A stretch of DNA of 64,000 bases from positions 868,001 through 932,000 of the forward strand of contig NZ_JAGVRK010000001.1 in the NCBI RefSeq assembly GCF_018283675.1, in the 5' to 3' direction. Both the position numbers and the translations under genes were made by a program. Position 1 is the first letter of the stretch; each line of letters starts with the position of its first letter. Shown piece after piece: positions 29,387-37,844 of this stretch. The notes under the pieces were generated by a model, which was not told where the DNA came from, did not search any database, and saw nothing but the letters and a program-made list of their open reading frames with translations. This stretch comes from Metabacillus flavus. GTDB lineage: Bacteria > Bacillota > Bacilli > Bacillales > Bacillaceae.

Positions 29387-29423
29387 AAAAAACGCTTGGA
29401 TTTGATCCAAGCGTTTTTTTTTG
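29387..29423 (+). terminator. Terminator of pgcA
   Basis: AACGCTTGGA and TCCAAGCGTT form a perfect stem, followed by nine T. Confidence 0.92.
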
Positions 29424-29452
29424 TGCTGCTTATCTGGTTGCAACGGCGGCTA

Positions 29453-29752
29453 GGTGCCAGTCCCGTCATCCTTCACCGCAGCGGGGGACACAGACAATGC
29501 CTGATGAGCCCTTATGCCTCAAGGGTTCGCAAGATAGGTGCCAGAGCTTTAGTACGATAAAATTTAAGGGGACTGACACGGTGCCAGTCCCGTCATTCTT
29601 CACCGCAGCGGGGGACACAGACAATGCCTGATGAGCCCTTATGCCTCAAGGGTTTGCAAGATAGGTGCCGGAGCTTTAGTGCGGTGAAATTTAAGGGGAC
29701 TGGCACCGTCACTCCACCGTCACTCCACCGTCACTCCACCGTCACCCCAACC
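29453..29752. repeat. Two tandem copies of a 127-base intergenic repeat plus an 11-base array
   Basis: GGTGCCAGTCCCGTCAT starts at 29453 and 29580, exactly 127 bases apart, and the units are nearly identical. Each contains CTTCACCGCAGCGGGGG. The block ends GGGGACTGGCACC, the inverse of its beginning, followed by CGTCACTCCAC units between about 29707 and 29745. It fills the gap between pgcA and the DUF2294 gene. A related sequence in opposite orientation lies near 57.2-57.4 kb. Confidence 0.85.
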
Positions 29753-29754
29753 CT

Positions 29755-30147
29755 TTACTCCCCCTGTGAAGGACACGCTGCTTCAACGATCCGTTCCAAA
29801 TCTTTATCCATAATAAACACTTCAATGCGCTCACCGGTTTTTGTACTGATGTCGCTATGACTTGAAAGCACCTTGGAGCCGGTAAGACCCTCAATGATTT
29901 CTTCGAATTTTTGACTGTACATTTCCCTGAGCAGCTGCCTCATATGCTTGACGAGCTTTCGGCCGTCATCCCGTTCGACAAGGTGTTTTTCCTCAACTGT
30001 CAGGACCCCTTTAAAGCGGGTGATGACCATATCCCGAAGAATATAGGTCTTTGCTTCCTGAGGACCTCTGCCGATCAGTTCGCGCTGAAATTTAATTAAG
30101 GCTTCACTTACGTCCGCTTCCAGTTTCTTTTTCGTTGTATAAGGCAA
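29755..30147 (-). CDS. DUF2294 family protein
   Basis: 130 residues with the DUF2294 pattern: GRGPQEAKTYILRDMVITRF, then GVLTVEEKHLVERDDGRKLV and VLSSHSDISTKTGERIEVF. Function is unknown; these proteins are cytosolic and common in Bacilli. The likely start is TTG at 30147 behind GGAGG; the longer frame would add an unrelated hydrophobic N-terminus. Confidence 0.75.
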   Translation of the reverse strand: MPYTTKKKLEADVSEALIKFQRELIGRGPQEAKTYILRDMVITRFKGVLTVEEKHLVERDDGRKLVKHMRQLLREMYSQKFEEIIEGLTGSKVLSSHSDISTKTGERIEVFIMDKDLERIVEAACPSQGE

Positions 30148-30365
30148 CCCGATATCCTCCAATAACCCGAATGATTTCCAGATAATCTTAATCAGCAAGA
30201 AAAAGTTTGTCAACTGGAGAAAAACAAAGAAATAATGCGAAAACATTATCTCAGAATCATAAAACGAAAGAATGAGAGCAAATATGAGGAAATATGACTG
30301 GATTTCCGCCTCGAAAGGGTATTTACTTTGGAAGGCCGCAAGATTAAAATAAATCTCGTAAGAAA

Positions 30366-30510
30366 CAATTAAAGACGGCTTAGTCCCTGGTCACAGGGAA
30401 CGGAGGAACCAATTTTTTGGGGTTAATTCTGCAGCAGCAGAAAGGATGAGAAACTCTTTCGCCATCCTACCCGTCAGCTAACTTCGTCGGCTAAAGCGAA
30501 GGAGGTCCAT
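30366..30510 (+). ncRNA. c-di-AMP (ydaO/yuaA) riboswitch ahead of the kdp operon
   Basis: The conserved core is recognisable: GGCTTAGTCCCTG, CACAGGGAACGGAGGAACC, AATTTTTTGGGGTTAATTC, then CTACCCGTCAGCTAAC and TTCGTCGGC. This is the ydaO-class aptamer, which binds cyclic di-AMP and turns off potassium importer genes. A hairpin (AAGGAGGTC / GACCGCCTT) and a T-run at 30529-30535 follow, plausibly the expression platform, with a perfect GAGTTTTTTAAAAAACTC palindrome just after. It fits control of kdp by c-di-AMP. Confidence 0.85.
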
Positions 30511-30679
30511 GACCGCCTTAAAAGGGTGTTTTTTTATGGAGTTTTTTAAAAAACTCTGCAAAAAACCCTCGATTCCGCTGGTCTTTTTATTTTGCTTACA
30601 ATATGAAAAATGCAAATCGAAAAGTGAAAAGTCTGGGAGACTGGACGTAAAGGAAGCTTCTGGCTTGCTGGACGTAACG

Positions 30680-30796
30680 TAGACCAATGAGTACTTTTTT
30701 TCCGAGTAGACAAATCTTGGCTTGGCCCTGTTGATCAGGCGCCGTAGCTCTATTAGGATTTGTCCGGGGAAGGGGTAAGCATTGGTCTATTTTTTG
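30680..30796 (+). ncRNA. Unassigned structured leader with terminator
   Basis: TAGACCAATG (30680-30689) pairs perfectly with CATTGGTCTA (30780-30789), directly followed by TTTTTTG, an intrinsic terminator with a ~90-base insert. Inside, GACAAATC (30709-30716) pairs with GATTTGTC (30757-30764) around a CCTG-TTGAT-CAGG hairpin. I cannot match it to a riboswitch class I know. It lies between the c-di-AMP riboswitch and the first kdp reading frame, so it could add a second input. No protein gene is visible from 30537 to 30908. Confidence 0.5.
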
Positions 30797-30908
30797 TTTT
30801 CAGGTTCTCTCCTTCCTTTGGAGGGGGGGAACAGGAGGGCAAACAGCGGAGGCAGCCATTCGCTTCCAGCAGCTTTTCGGAATTGCACATTCTGGTAGGA
30901 GGTCAGGT

Positions 30909-30998
30909 ATGGACATTGTGGCTATAGGGATTGCAGCCATTTGTTTCGGGCTGTTTTACGGATTTATCGTATTCTGTGAAAAAGTAATAAAAGAATAG
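30909..30998 (+). CDS. 29-residue membrane peptide upstream of kdpF
   Basis: ATG at 30909 behind TAGGAGGTCAGGT, stop TAG at 30996-30998. The peptide is one hydrophobic helix (starting MDIVAIGIAAICFGLF) ending with a short charged tail, FCEKVIKE. It is 11 bases ahead of kdpF and has its own strong ribosome site. I recall similar tiny ORFs ahead of kdpF in other phyla, but cannot confirm it. It may be a small accessory subunit of the Kdp complex. Confidence 0.7.
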   Translation: MDIVAIGIAAICFGLFYGFIVFCEKVIKE

Positions 30999-31009
30999 GA
31001 GTGGCGGAT

Positions 31010-31087
31010 ATGATCTTTTTATTAATCCTCGTACTTGGTTTGTCAGCATATTTAATTGATGCCCTTATTCATCCTGAAAAATATTAA
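31010..31087 (+). CDS. kdpF: KdpF small subunit of the potassium-transporting ATPase
   Basis: 25 residues, one transmembrane helix with the typical ending LIDALIHPEKY. KdpF stabilises the KdpABC complex in the membrane. ATG at 31010 follows AGGAGTGGCGG. It lies 23 bases before kdpA. Confidence 0.9.
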   Translation: MIFLLILVLGLSAYLIDALIHPEKY

Positions 31088-31110
31088 TTCGAATGCCGGA
31101 GGAGAAAAAC

Positions 31111-32784
31111 ATGGATTTTGTTCAAATGGGAATTGTCCTGCTGCTTGTTGTGCTGCTGGCTATTCCGATGGGGAAATATATTGCACGCGCCTTTTCGCTA
31201 GAAGAGACGAAGCTGGACCGGGTGTTCGGCTTTGAGAAAATCATATATAAGTTATCCGGAATAAAGCTTTCATCTATGACTTGGAAGCAATATGCGATTG
31301 CCGCTTTGCTTTCCAACATTGCGATGTTTGCCATCACCTATCTCGTTGTTAGACTGCAGCACGTTCTGCCGGGAAACCCAAGCGGAATTGCAGCCATGGA
31401 CCCGTTTTTATCCTTTAATACGATTTCAAGCTTTTTAACAAATACGAACCTTCAGCACTACAGCGGTGAGTCTGGATTATCGTACCTGTCGCAGATGATG
31501 GTTATTATGTATTTGATGTTTACGACGCCTGCTACAGGGCTCGCCATTTGTATCGCATTCTTTAGAGGCCTGACAGGGCAAAAGAGCATGGGGAACTTTT
31601 ACGTAGACCTTGTTCGTGCACATACACGAATCCTGATTCCGCTTTCGATAGTGGTTGGTCTTGTTTTAGTAAGCCAGGGCGTTCCGCAAACGCTAAGCGG
31701 TACAGTAAATGCCGAAACACTTGAAGGCGCCCAGCAGCAAATTGCGAGGGGGCCGGTTGCGGCACTTGAATCTATCAAGCACTTAGGTACAAACGGAGGA
31801 GGATTCTTTGGAGTCAACTCTGCCCATCCATTTGAAAACCCGAATCCATTTACAAACGTTTTAGAAATTCTTTCGATGTTCCTGATTCCGGCATCTTTGC
31901 CATTTGCCTTTGGACATATGGCGAAAAGCCGCAAGCAGGGATGGATCCTGTTCAGCTCAATGGGCATCATTTTCCTAGCCTTCCTGGCTACCGCCTATTT
32001 TGCTGAAAGTAACGGAAACCCAGCGCTTGCAAACATCGGACTTTCCCAGGAAAACGGAAGCATGGAGGGGAAAGAGGTTCGATTTGGAATTGCCCAAAGT
32101 GCCCTGTTTACAACGGTAACAACGGCAGCAACTACAGGAACAGTTAACAATATGCATGATACGCTGACTCCGCTTGGCGGAATGGTTCCGCTTGGATTGA
32201 TGATGCTGAACAACATCTTCGGCGGTGACGGTGTCGGTACGATCAATATACTGATGTATGCGATTCTCGGTGTTTTCCTCGCTGGACTGATGGTTGGACG
32301 AACGCCAGAATTCCTCGGCAGAAAAATTGAAGCAAAAGAAATGAAGCTGATCGCGATTACCATTCTTGTTCATCCGCTGATCATTCTTGTTCCATCGGCC
32401 ATCGCTTTGGCTACCGAAATGGGCTCATCAGCGATTTCCAATCCAGGATTCCACGGAATTTCACAGGTAGTGTATGAATTCACTTCATCTGCTGCGAATA
32501 ATGGATCTGGATTTGAAGGACTGGGCGATAACACGCCGTTCTGGAATATTTCCACTGGTGTTGTGATGCTGCTTGGACGCTACTTGTCCATTATTGCCAT
32601 GCTTGCTGCCGCCGGATCACTTCTCAGCAAGAAGCCGGTGCCGGAAACGCTTGGAACATTTAAAACCGACAATATGACGTTTATGACGATTCTTATATTC
32701 ACAGTTATTGTTGTTGGAGCCCTTACATTCTTCCCGGTGCTTGCACTAGGACCGATTGCAGAATGGCTGACGATTGCGAACTAA
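31111..32784 (+). CDS. kdpA: Potassium-transporting ATPase subunit KdpA
   Basis: 557 residues, about ten membrane helices, the potassium-binding and conducting subunit of the high-affinity P-type importer. Selectivity-loop stretches include LGTNGGGFFGVNSAHPFENP and AANNGSGFEGLGDNTP. The length equals that of E. coli KdpA. The ATG at 31111 follows GGAGGAG; an ATG 18 bases earlier overlaps that site. Confidence 0.96.
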   Translation: MDFVQMGIVLLLVVLLAIPMGKYIARAFSLEETKLDRVFGFEKIIYKLSGIKLSSMTWKQYAIAALLSNIAMFAITYLVVRLQHVLPGNPSGIAAMDPFLSFNTISSFLTNTNLQHYSGESGLSYLSQMMVIMYLMFTTPATGLAICIAFFRGLTGQKSMGNFYVDLVRAHTRILIPLSIVVGLVLVSQGVPQTLSGTVNAETLEGAQQQIARGPVAALESIKHLGTNGGGFFGVNSAHPFENPNPFTNVLEILSMFLIPASLPFAFGHMAKSRKQGWILFSSMGIIFLAFLATAYFAESNGNPALANIGLSQENGSMEGKEVRFGIAQSALFTTVTTAATTGTVNNMHDTLTPLGGMVPLGLMMLNNIFGGDGVGTINILMYAILGVFLAGLMVGRTPEFLGRKIEAKEMKLIAITILVHPLIILVPSAIALATEMGSSAISNPGFHGISQVVYEFTSSAANNGSGFEGLGDNTPFWNISTGVVMLLGRYLSIIAMLAAAGSLLSKKPVPETLGTFKTDNMTFMTILIFTVIVVGALTFFPVLALGPIAEWLTIAN

Positions 32785-32811
32785 TACAAAGAGAAGAGAA
32801 GGAGCAAGATC

Positions 32812-34836
32812 ATGAATACGAAGCGGAAAGCGACGATGACAAATGATATTGTCAAACAGGCTTCAATCGATGCCTTTAAAAAATTAAATCCAATGACGAT
32901 GGCGAAAAACCCCGTAATGTTCGTAGTGGAAATCGGCTTTATCGTCACGCTCATCCTAACACTGGCTCCTAGCCTGTTCGGTCCTGGGGAAAGCGCCGGC
33001 TATAACGGGATTGTCAGCATCATCCTGTTCATAACAATTCTTTTTGCAAATTTTGCTGAAGCGTTAGCGGAAGGACGGGGAAAGGCTCAAGCGGATTCGC
33101 TGAAAAAAACGAAACAGGACACGAAAGCAAAGCTTCTTCAAAAGGATGGTTCTTACAAGTCAGTCAGCTCCACAGATTTGCGGAAAGGCGACATTGTCCT
33201 AGTTGAAGCGAACGAGCTGATTCCAAGTGACGGAGAAATTATTGAAGGGGTATCGGCAATTGATGAATCAGCCATTACCGGAGAATCTGCTCCTGTTATT
33301 AAAGAATCAGGCGGCGATTTCAGCTCCGTGACGGGCGGAACAAAAGTCATCAGTGACGCTATTAAGATAAAAATCACAACAGACCCGGGTGAATCATTTC
33401 TTGACCGGATGATCGGACTTGTCGAAGGGGCGAAACGCCAAAAAACACCGAATGAAATTGCACTGAATACATTGCTTGTCAGCTTGACCCTGATTTTCCT
33501 GATTGTTTGTGCAACACTGCTTCCAATCTCATCTTATGTGGATGCAGCCGTTCCAATTGCGACCTTGATTGCTTTGCTGGTCTGTCTCATTCCAACGACC
33601 ATCGGCGGCTTGCTTTCCGCGATTGGGATTGCTGGAATGGACCGGGTAACGCAGTTTAATGTCATTGCGATGTCTGGGAAAGCAGTAGAGGCTGCCGGGG
33701 ACATCAACACAATTATCCTCGATAAAACCGGAACGATTACACACGGAAACCGGATGGCTGCTGAGTTTGTGGCCGTTGGAGGAACAAGCAAAACAGAATT
33801 GAACAGAGTAGCGATGGAAACCTCTCTTTTCGATGAAACACCGGAAGGCCGCTCTGTGATCGAGCTTGCGAGAAAGCAGGGAGCTTTGGAAGAAAAACGG
33901 GATGGCGCTGAAGGAGTCGAGTTTAAAGCGGAGACCCGGATGAGCGGAACGGATTTCGCTACAGGAAGAAAGGTAAGAAAAGGGGCCGTTGATGCAATAA
34001 AGGAATATGTAAAAGATCAAGGCGGAACGATTCCATCCGATCTTGATGACCAAACCACGATGATCGCAACAGAGGGCGGAACTCCGCTTGCAGTTGCAGA
34101 CGGAAGTCGCATTTTGGGCTTAATTTACTTAAAAGATACCGTGAAACCAGGTATGAGAGAACGGTTTGATGAGCTTCGCAAAATGGGAATCAAAACAGTC
34201 ATGTGTACAGGGGATAACCCGCTTACAGCCGCTACAATTGCCCGCGAAGCAGGAGTGGATGACTTCATTGCAGAAGCAAAGCCTGAAGACAAAATTGCTG
34301 TCATTAAAAAAGAACAAGCGGAAGGAAAATTGGTCGCAATGACCGGAGATGGAACGAATGACGCACCTGCACTTGCCCAAGCAGACGTGGGTCTTGCCAT
34401 GAACAGCGGAACCATCGCCGCGAAAGAAGCAGCCAATATGGTCGATCTTGATTCAGATCCAACGAAAATCATTGAAGTCGTGGCCATCGGCAAACAATTG
34501 CTCATGACCCGCGGAGCGCTGACAACTTTCAGTATCGCCAATGACATTGCGAAATACTTTGCCATTATCCCTGCCATGTTTATGCTTGCGATTCCTCAAA
34601 TGCAGGCGCTGAACATTATGCAGCTTGATTCACCGCAAAGCGCGATTCTTTCTGCTCTAATCTTTAATGCAATCATCATTCCGCTGCTCATCCCGCTTGC
34701 AATGAAAGGCGTCAAATACATTCCGATGAGCGCAACGAAGCTATTAAACCGCAACCTATTTATTTATGGATTCGGCGGTGTCGTCGCTCCGTTCGTTGGA
34801 ATTAAAATCATTGATATGATTCTATCTGTTTTTTAA
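32812..34836 (+). CDS. kdpB: Potassium-transporting ATPase ATP-binding subunit KdpB
   Basis: 674 residues, P-type ATPase. Visible motifs are the TGES loop in [16 protein letters not shown], phosphorylation site [11 protein letters not shown], and the hinge [18 protein letters not shown]. It hydrolyses ATP to drive K+ uptake through KdpA. The ribosome site is GAAGGAG. Confidence 0.97.
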   Translation: MNTKRKATMTNDIVKQASIDAFKKLNPMTMAKNPVMFVVEIGFIVTLILTLAPSLFGPGESAGYNGIVSIILFITILFANFAEALAEGRGKAQADSLKKTKQDTKAKLLQKDGSYKSVSSTDLRKGDIVLVEANELIPSDGEIIEGVSAIDESAITGESAPVIKESGGDFSSVTGGTKVISDAIKIKITTDPGESFLDRMIGLVEGAKRQKTPNEIALNTLLVSLTLIFLIVCATLLPISSYVDAAVPIATLIALLVCLIPTTIGGLLSAIGIAGMDRVTQFNVIAMSGKAVEAAGDINTIILDKTGTITHGNRMAAEFVAVGGTSKTELNRVAMETSLFDETPEGRSVIELARKQGALEEKRDGAEGVEFKAETRMSGTDFATGRKVRKGAVDAIKEYVKDQGGTIPSDLDDQTTMIATEGGTPLAVADGSRILGLIYLKDTVKPGMRERFDELRKMGIKTVMCTGDNPLTAATIAREAGVDDFIAEAKPEDKIAVIKKEQAEGKLVAMTGDGTNDAPALAQADVGLAMNSGTIAAKEAANMVDLDSDPTKIIEVVAIGKQLLMTRGALTTFSIANDIAKYFAIIPAMFMLAIPQMQALNIMQLDSPQSAILSALIFNAIIIPLLIPLAMKGVKYIPMSATKLLNRNLFIYGFGGVVAPFVGIKIIDMILSVF

Positions 34837-34859
34837 ATTTAGAGAAAAAGGTGAAGATC

Positions 34860-35414
34860 ATGTTTAAAAATATACGAATTGCCCTAGTCCTTCTTGTAAT
34901 CTGCGGCATTGGCTATCCGCTGCTGATGACAGGAATTGCACAAGCCGTCATGCCGGCGAAAGCGGATGGAAGTCTGATTGAGAAAGATGGAAAGGTTATC
35001 GGCTCAGAGCTGATTGGACAGACGTTTAAAGATCCTTCCTACTTTACAGGACGTGTTTCTTCTATAGAAAACAATGCAGCAGGTTCCGGATCAGGGAACT
35101 ATGCACCATCAAATGCGGATATGATTGAGCGTACGAAAAAAGATATCGCAGCCTTTCTAAATGCGAATCCGGATGTAAAGAAAAGCGATATTCCGGCAGA
35201 CCTGCTGACCAACTCAGGCTCCGGACTGGACCCGCACATTTCACCGATGGCAGCAGAAATTCAGATTCCGAGAATCTCCAAGCTTCGCAATCTGGATGAA
35301 AACGAGCTGAAAGATATGATAAAAAAACATACAGAAGGCCGCCAGTTTGGGCTGTTCGGCGAGCCAAGAGTCAATGTGCTGGAACTGAACATGGAGCTTG
35401 GTCAGAAAAAGTAA
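34860..35414 (+). CDS. kdpC: Potassium-transporting ATPase subunit KdpC
   Basis: 184 residues: one N-terminal membrane helix, then an extracytoplasmic domain with GQTFKDPSYFTGRVSS, SGSGLDPHISPMAAEIQIPR and GEPRVNVLELN, the KdpC signature. The ATG at 34860 follows AAAAAGGTG. It sits 23 bases after kdpB. Confidence 0.95.
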   Translation: MFKNIRIALVLLVICGIGYPLLMTGIAQAVMPAKADGSLIEKDGKVIGSELIGQTFKDPSYFTGRVSSIENNAAGSGSGNYAPSNADMIERTKKDIAAFLNANPDVKKSDIPADLLTNSGSGLDPHISPMAAEIQIPRISKLRNLDENELKDMIKKHTEGRQFGLFGEPRVNVLELNMELGQKK

Positions 35415-35434
35415 CAAGTTAGGGGGCGGATGCG

Positions 35435-37762
35435 ATGGCCGATCAATATAGACGAAAATCACCTGAGGAGCTTCTGGACTCCATTTCCAAACTCCATCGC
35501 GGCCGTCTGAAAATCATATTAGGAGCGGTAAGCGGTGCGGGAAAAACGTATCACATGCTGCTTGAAGGCCATTCTTTGAAGAAAAAAGGGCTGGACGTCG
35601 TGATCGGTGTCATCGGCAGAGGGGAAAATCGCCCGAAAACAGAAGAAAAAATCGGAACGCTTGAAACGGTTCTTCCCATCCAATGGCGCCGCGGAGACAG
35701 CATTCGCTATGACTTGGATCTGAAGCGTCTCATTGAACGGAACCCTGAGGTGGTACTCGTCGATAATCTGGCAAAAAGAAACCGCCCCGGAGCGGAAAAT
35801 CCAAGCAGGCTGGACGATGTACTCGAGCTCCTTGAGCACGGAATCAGTGTCATCACCACCTTAAATATTTATGAACTGAGCGGTGCCAGGCAGGTAGCCG
35901 AAAAGCTTACGGGCATTAAAGTGAAAATTGAGGAATGCCTTCCAGAGGACACCTTAACCAGGGCAGACGAAGTCAAGCTTCTCGATGTTCCGCCTGAAGC
36001 CATTTTGAAAAGGCTTCAGGAGGGATGCCCGGAAGGTCTGTACGGGGAATTGTTCAGTCAGGGGAGCCTGACCGCTTTGCGTGAGCTTGCTCTTCGTTTT
36101 TTGGCAGGGGAAGTGGGAGAGGATCTAGAGGAATACCGGGAAAAACAAGGGCTGATCGGAGCCTCCGGTGCCTCGGAGCGAATCCTCGTCACAGCGCAAT
36201 ATCACTGGAACGGCTCAATCTTAATCAGAAGAGGGCACCAGATAGCCAAACGGCTCGGGGGAACTCTGAACGTCGTTTGCTTTATCCCGCACAACCGGTC
36301 GATCACCTCCGAGCAGGCGGCCTTTAAACGATCGATGAAAAAACTGACAGAGAAACTGGAAGGGAAATTCGAGGAGCTGCCGCTTTTAAATGAAGATGCC
36401 CCTTCAGCCATCGTTTCCTATGCAACGAGGAAAAACATCACCCGGATTGTAATGGGCCATTCCAAAAAGAGTGTATGGGAAGAGCGAATCCAGGGATCGG
36501 TTGTGAATAAGATTCTTCGCCATACGCGGAATATCGATATTTTCCTTGTCCCAGACAGGACCGAAGCTGAAGGAGAGCGGCTCCTGCCTGCTAAGCAGTC
36601 GGAGCTTCCCGTTAATCCTTTTAGGCGGCTCTCAGCAGATGAAATGGCCGATGAAATCAGTAAAATCCGGCGGGGGACGCTGAAAATTTATATCGGTGCC
36701 GCACCGGGTGTCGGTAAAACATACACAATGCTAAGGGAAGCGAATGAGCTGAAAAAAGAAGGAATCGACATTGCCATCGGTCTCCTCGAAACCCATGGAC
36801 GCAAGGAAACCGAGGAGCAGGTAGGAGAACTTGAGCTTATACCGAGAAAACAGATTCCTTACAAAAATGTCGTCTTAGAGGAAATGGATACAGCCGCGAT
36901 TATCAAGCGGAATCCTGAAGTTGTCCTTGTCGATGAACTCGCTCATACCAATGTCCCGTTCAGCAAGTATTTGAAGCGGTACGAGGATGTTGAAGAAATT
37001 CTTGAAGCGGGAATATCGGTTATTTCCACAGTGAACATTCAGCACCTGGAATCTCTGAATGACAGTGTTGAGCAAATAACAGGGGTGAGAGTACGTGAAA
37101 CGATTCCGGATCGGGTGTTAACCGCTGCGGATGAAATCGAACTGATTGATATCTCCCCGAAAGCCCTCAGGCAGCGGATGAGGGAAGGAAACATATACGC
37201 CCGGGAAAAAGTCGAGCAGTCGCTTCAGAATTTTTTCAAAACCGGCAACCTGATTGCGCTGAGAGAACTTGCGCTAAGGGAAGTAGCCGATGACGTAGAT
37301 GAAAGGCTTGAATCATTAGAGCGAAGCCAAACAATGCGGGGGCCATGGAGAAAGCAGGAAACGATTTTCGTCTGCATCAATCTCCGTCCCGAAAGCGAAA
37401 GACTGATTCGAAGAGGCTTCCGCATTTCCTACCGGCTTAAAGCGAAATGGTATGTGATGTTTGTAAAAGGTCCGGCACCTCTTTCAATGGAAGAGGAAGC
37501 CCTTTTGAAAAAAGCCAGGATGCTGACCGAGCGTCTCAGTGGAGTCTTTTTGCTGCGGGAAACAAAAGAGTCCGGGAAAGTCGTCCAGAATATCGTCATC
37601 CAGCTGATTGATAAAAAAGCGACTCAGCTCATCGTCGGACACACCTCCAGATCAAGGGTGGAAGAGCTATGGAAAGGGCGGGTCGTCCAAAATCTGCTAA
37701 AAGAAACAAGAAATTATGATGTTCTTGTTGTTGCAAATCCAACCGACTCAGCTAAAGGATAG
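35435..37762 (+). CDS. kdpD: Kinase-less KdpD with two tandem sensor modules
   Basis: 775 residues made of two full copies of the KdpD N-terminal region, each a P-loop KdpD domain plus a universal-stress-protein (USP) domain. Copy 1 spans about 10-375, copy 2 about 398-770. Walker A reads GAVSGAGKT at 30-38 and GAAPGVGKT at 421-429. Copy 2 keeps the canonical LVDELAHTN (498-506); copy 1 has LVDNLAKRN (108-116), so copy 1 has diverged. There are no membrane helices, no histidine-kinase domain, and no kdpE gene nearby. In S. aureus the KdpD USP domain binds c-di-AMP, so this protein may be a soluble sensor acting on KdpABC. It is the last kdp gene, 20 bases after kdpC. Confidence 0.9.
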   Translation: MADQYRRKSPEELLDSISKLHRGRLKIILGAVSGAGKTYHMLLEGHSLKKKGLDVVIGVIGRGENRPKTEEKIGTLETVLPIQWRRGDSIRYDLDLKRLIERNPEVVLVDNLAKRNRPGAENPSRLDDVLELLEHGISVITTLNIYELSGARQVAEKLTGIKVKIEECLPEDTLTRADEVKLLDVPPEAILKRLQEGCPEGLYGELFSQGSLTALRELALRFLAGEVGEDLEEYREKQGLIGASGASERILVTAQYHWNGSILIRRGHQIAKRLGGTLNVVCFIPHNRSITSEQAAFKRSMKKLTEKLEGKFEELPLLNEDAPSAIVSYATRKNITRIVMGHSKKSVWEERIQGSVVNKILRHTRNIDIFLVPDRTEAEGERLLPAKQSELPVNPFRRLSADEMADEISKIRRGTLKIYIGAAPGVGKTYTMLREANELKKEGIDIAIGLLETHGRKETEEQVGELELIPRKQIPYKNVVLEEMDTAAIIKRNPEVVLVDELAHTNVPFSKYLKRYEDVEEILEAGISVISTVNIQHLESLNDSVEQITGVRVRETIPDRVLTAADEIELIDISPKALRQRMREGNIYAREKVEQSLQNFFKTGNLIALRELALREVADDVDERLESLERSQTMRGPWRKQETIFVCINLRPESERLIRRGFRISYRLKAKWYVMFVKGPAPLSMEEEALLKKARMLTERLSGVFLLRETKESGKVVQNIVIQLIDKKATQLIVGHTSRSRVEELWKGRVVQNLLKETRNYDVLVVANPTDSAKG

Positions 37763-37844
37763 GAGAGTGTACCATGTCAGGCGACACGAGCTAGTTTCCA
37801 TGTGTTTCATCATTCGTAACTAAAACGGAAAGGGATGAACATGG

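Noticed and set aside
29344-29860. Two overlapping plus-strand frames of 95 and 78 residues
   Set aside because: They run through the pgcA terminator and the 127-base repeat units and share repeated peptide sequence, so they are not genes.
30738-30764. tRNA-like start GGCGCCGTAGCTC inside the kdp leader
   Set aside because: No D-arm closure, anticodon arm, T-arm or matching 3' acceptor follows; the bases pair within the larger leader hairpin.
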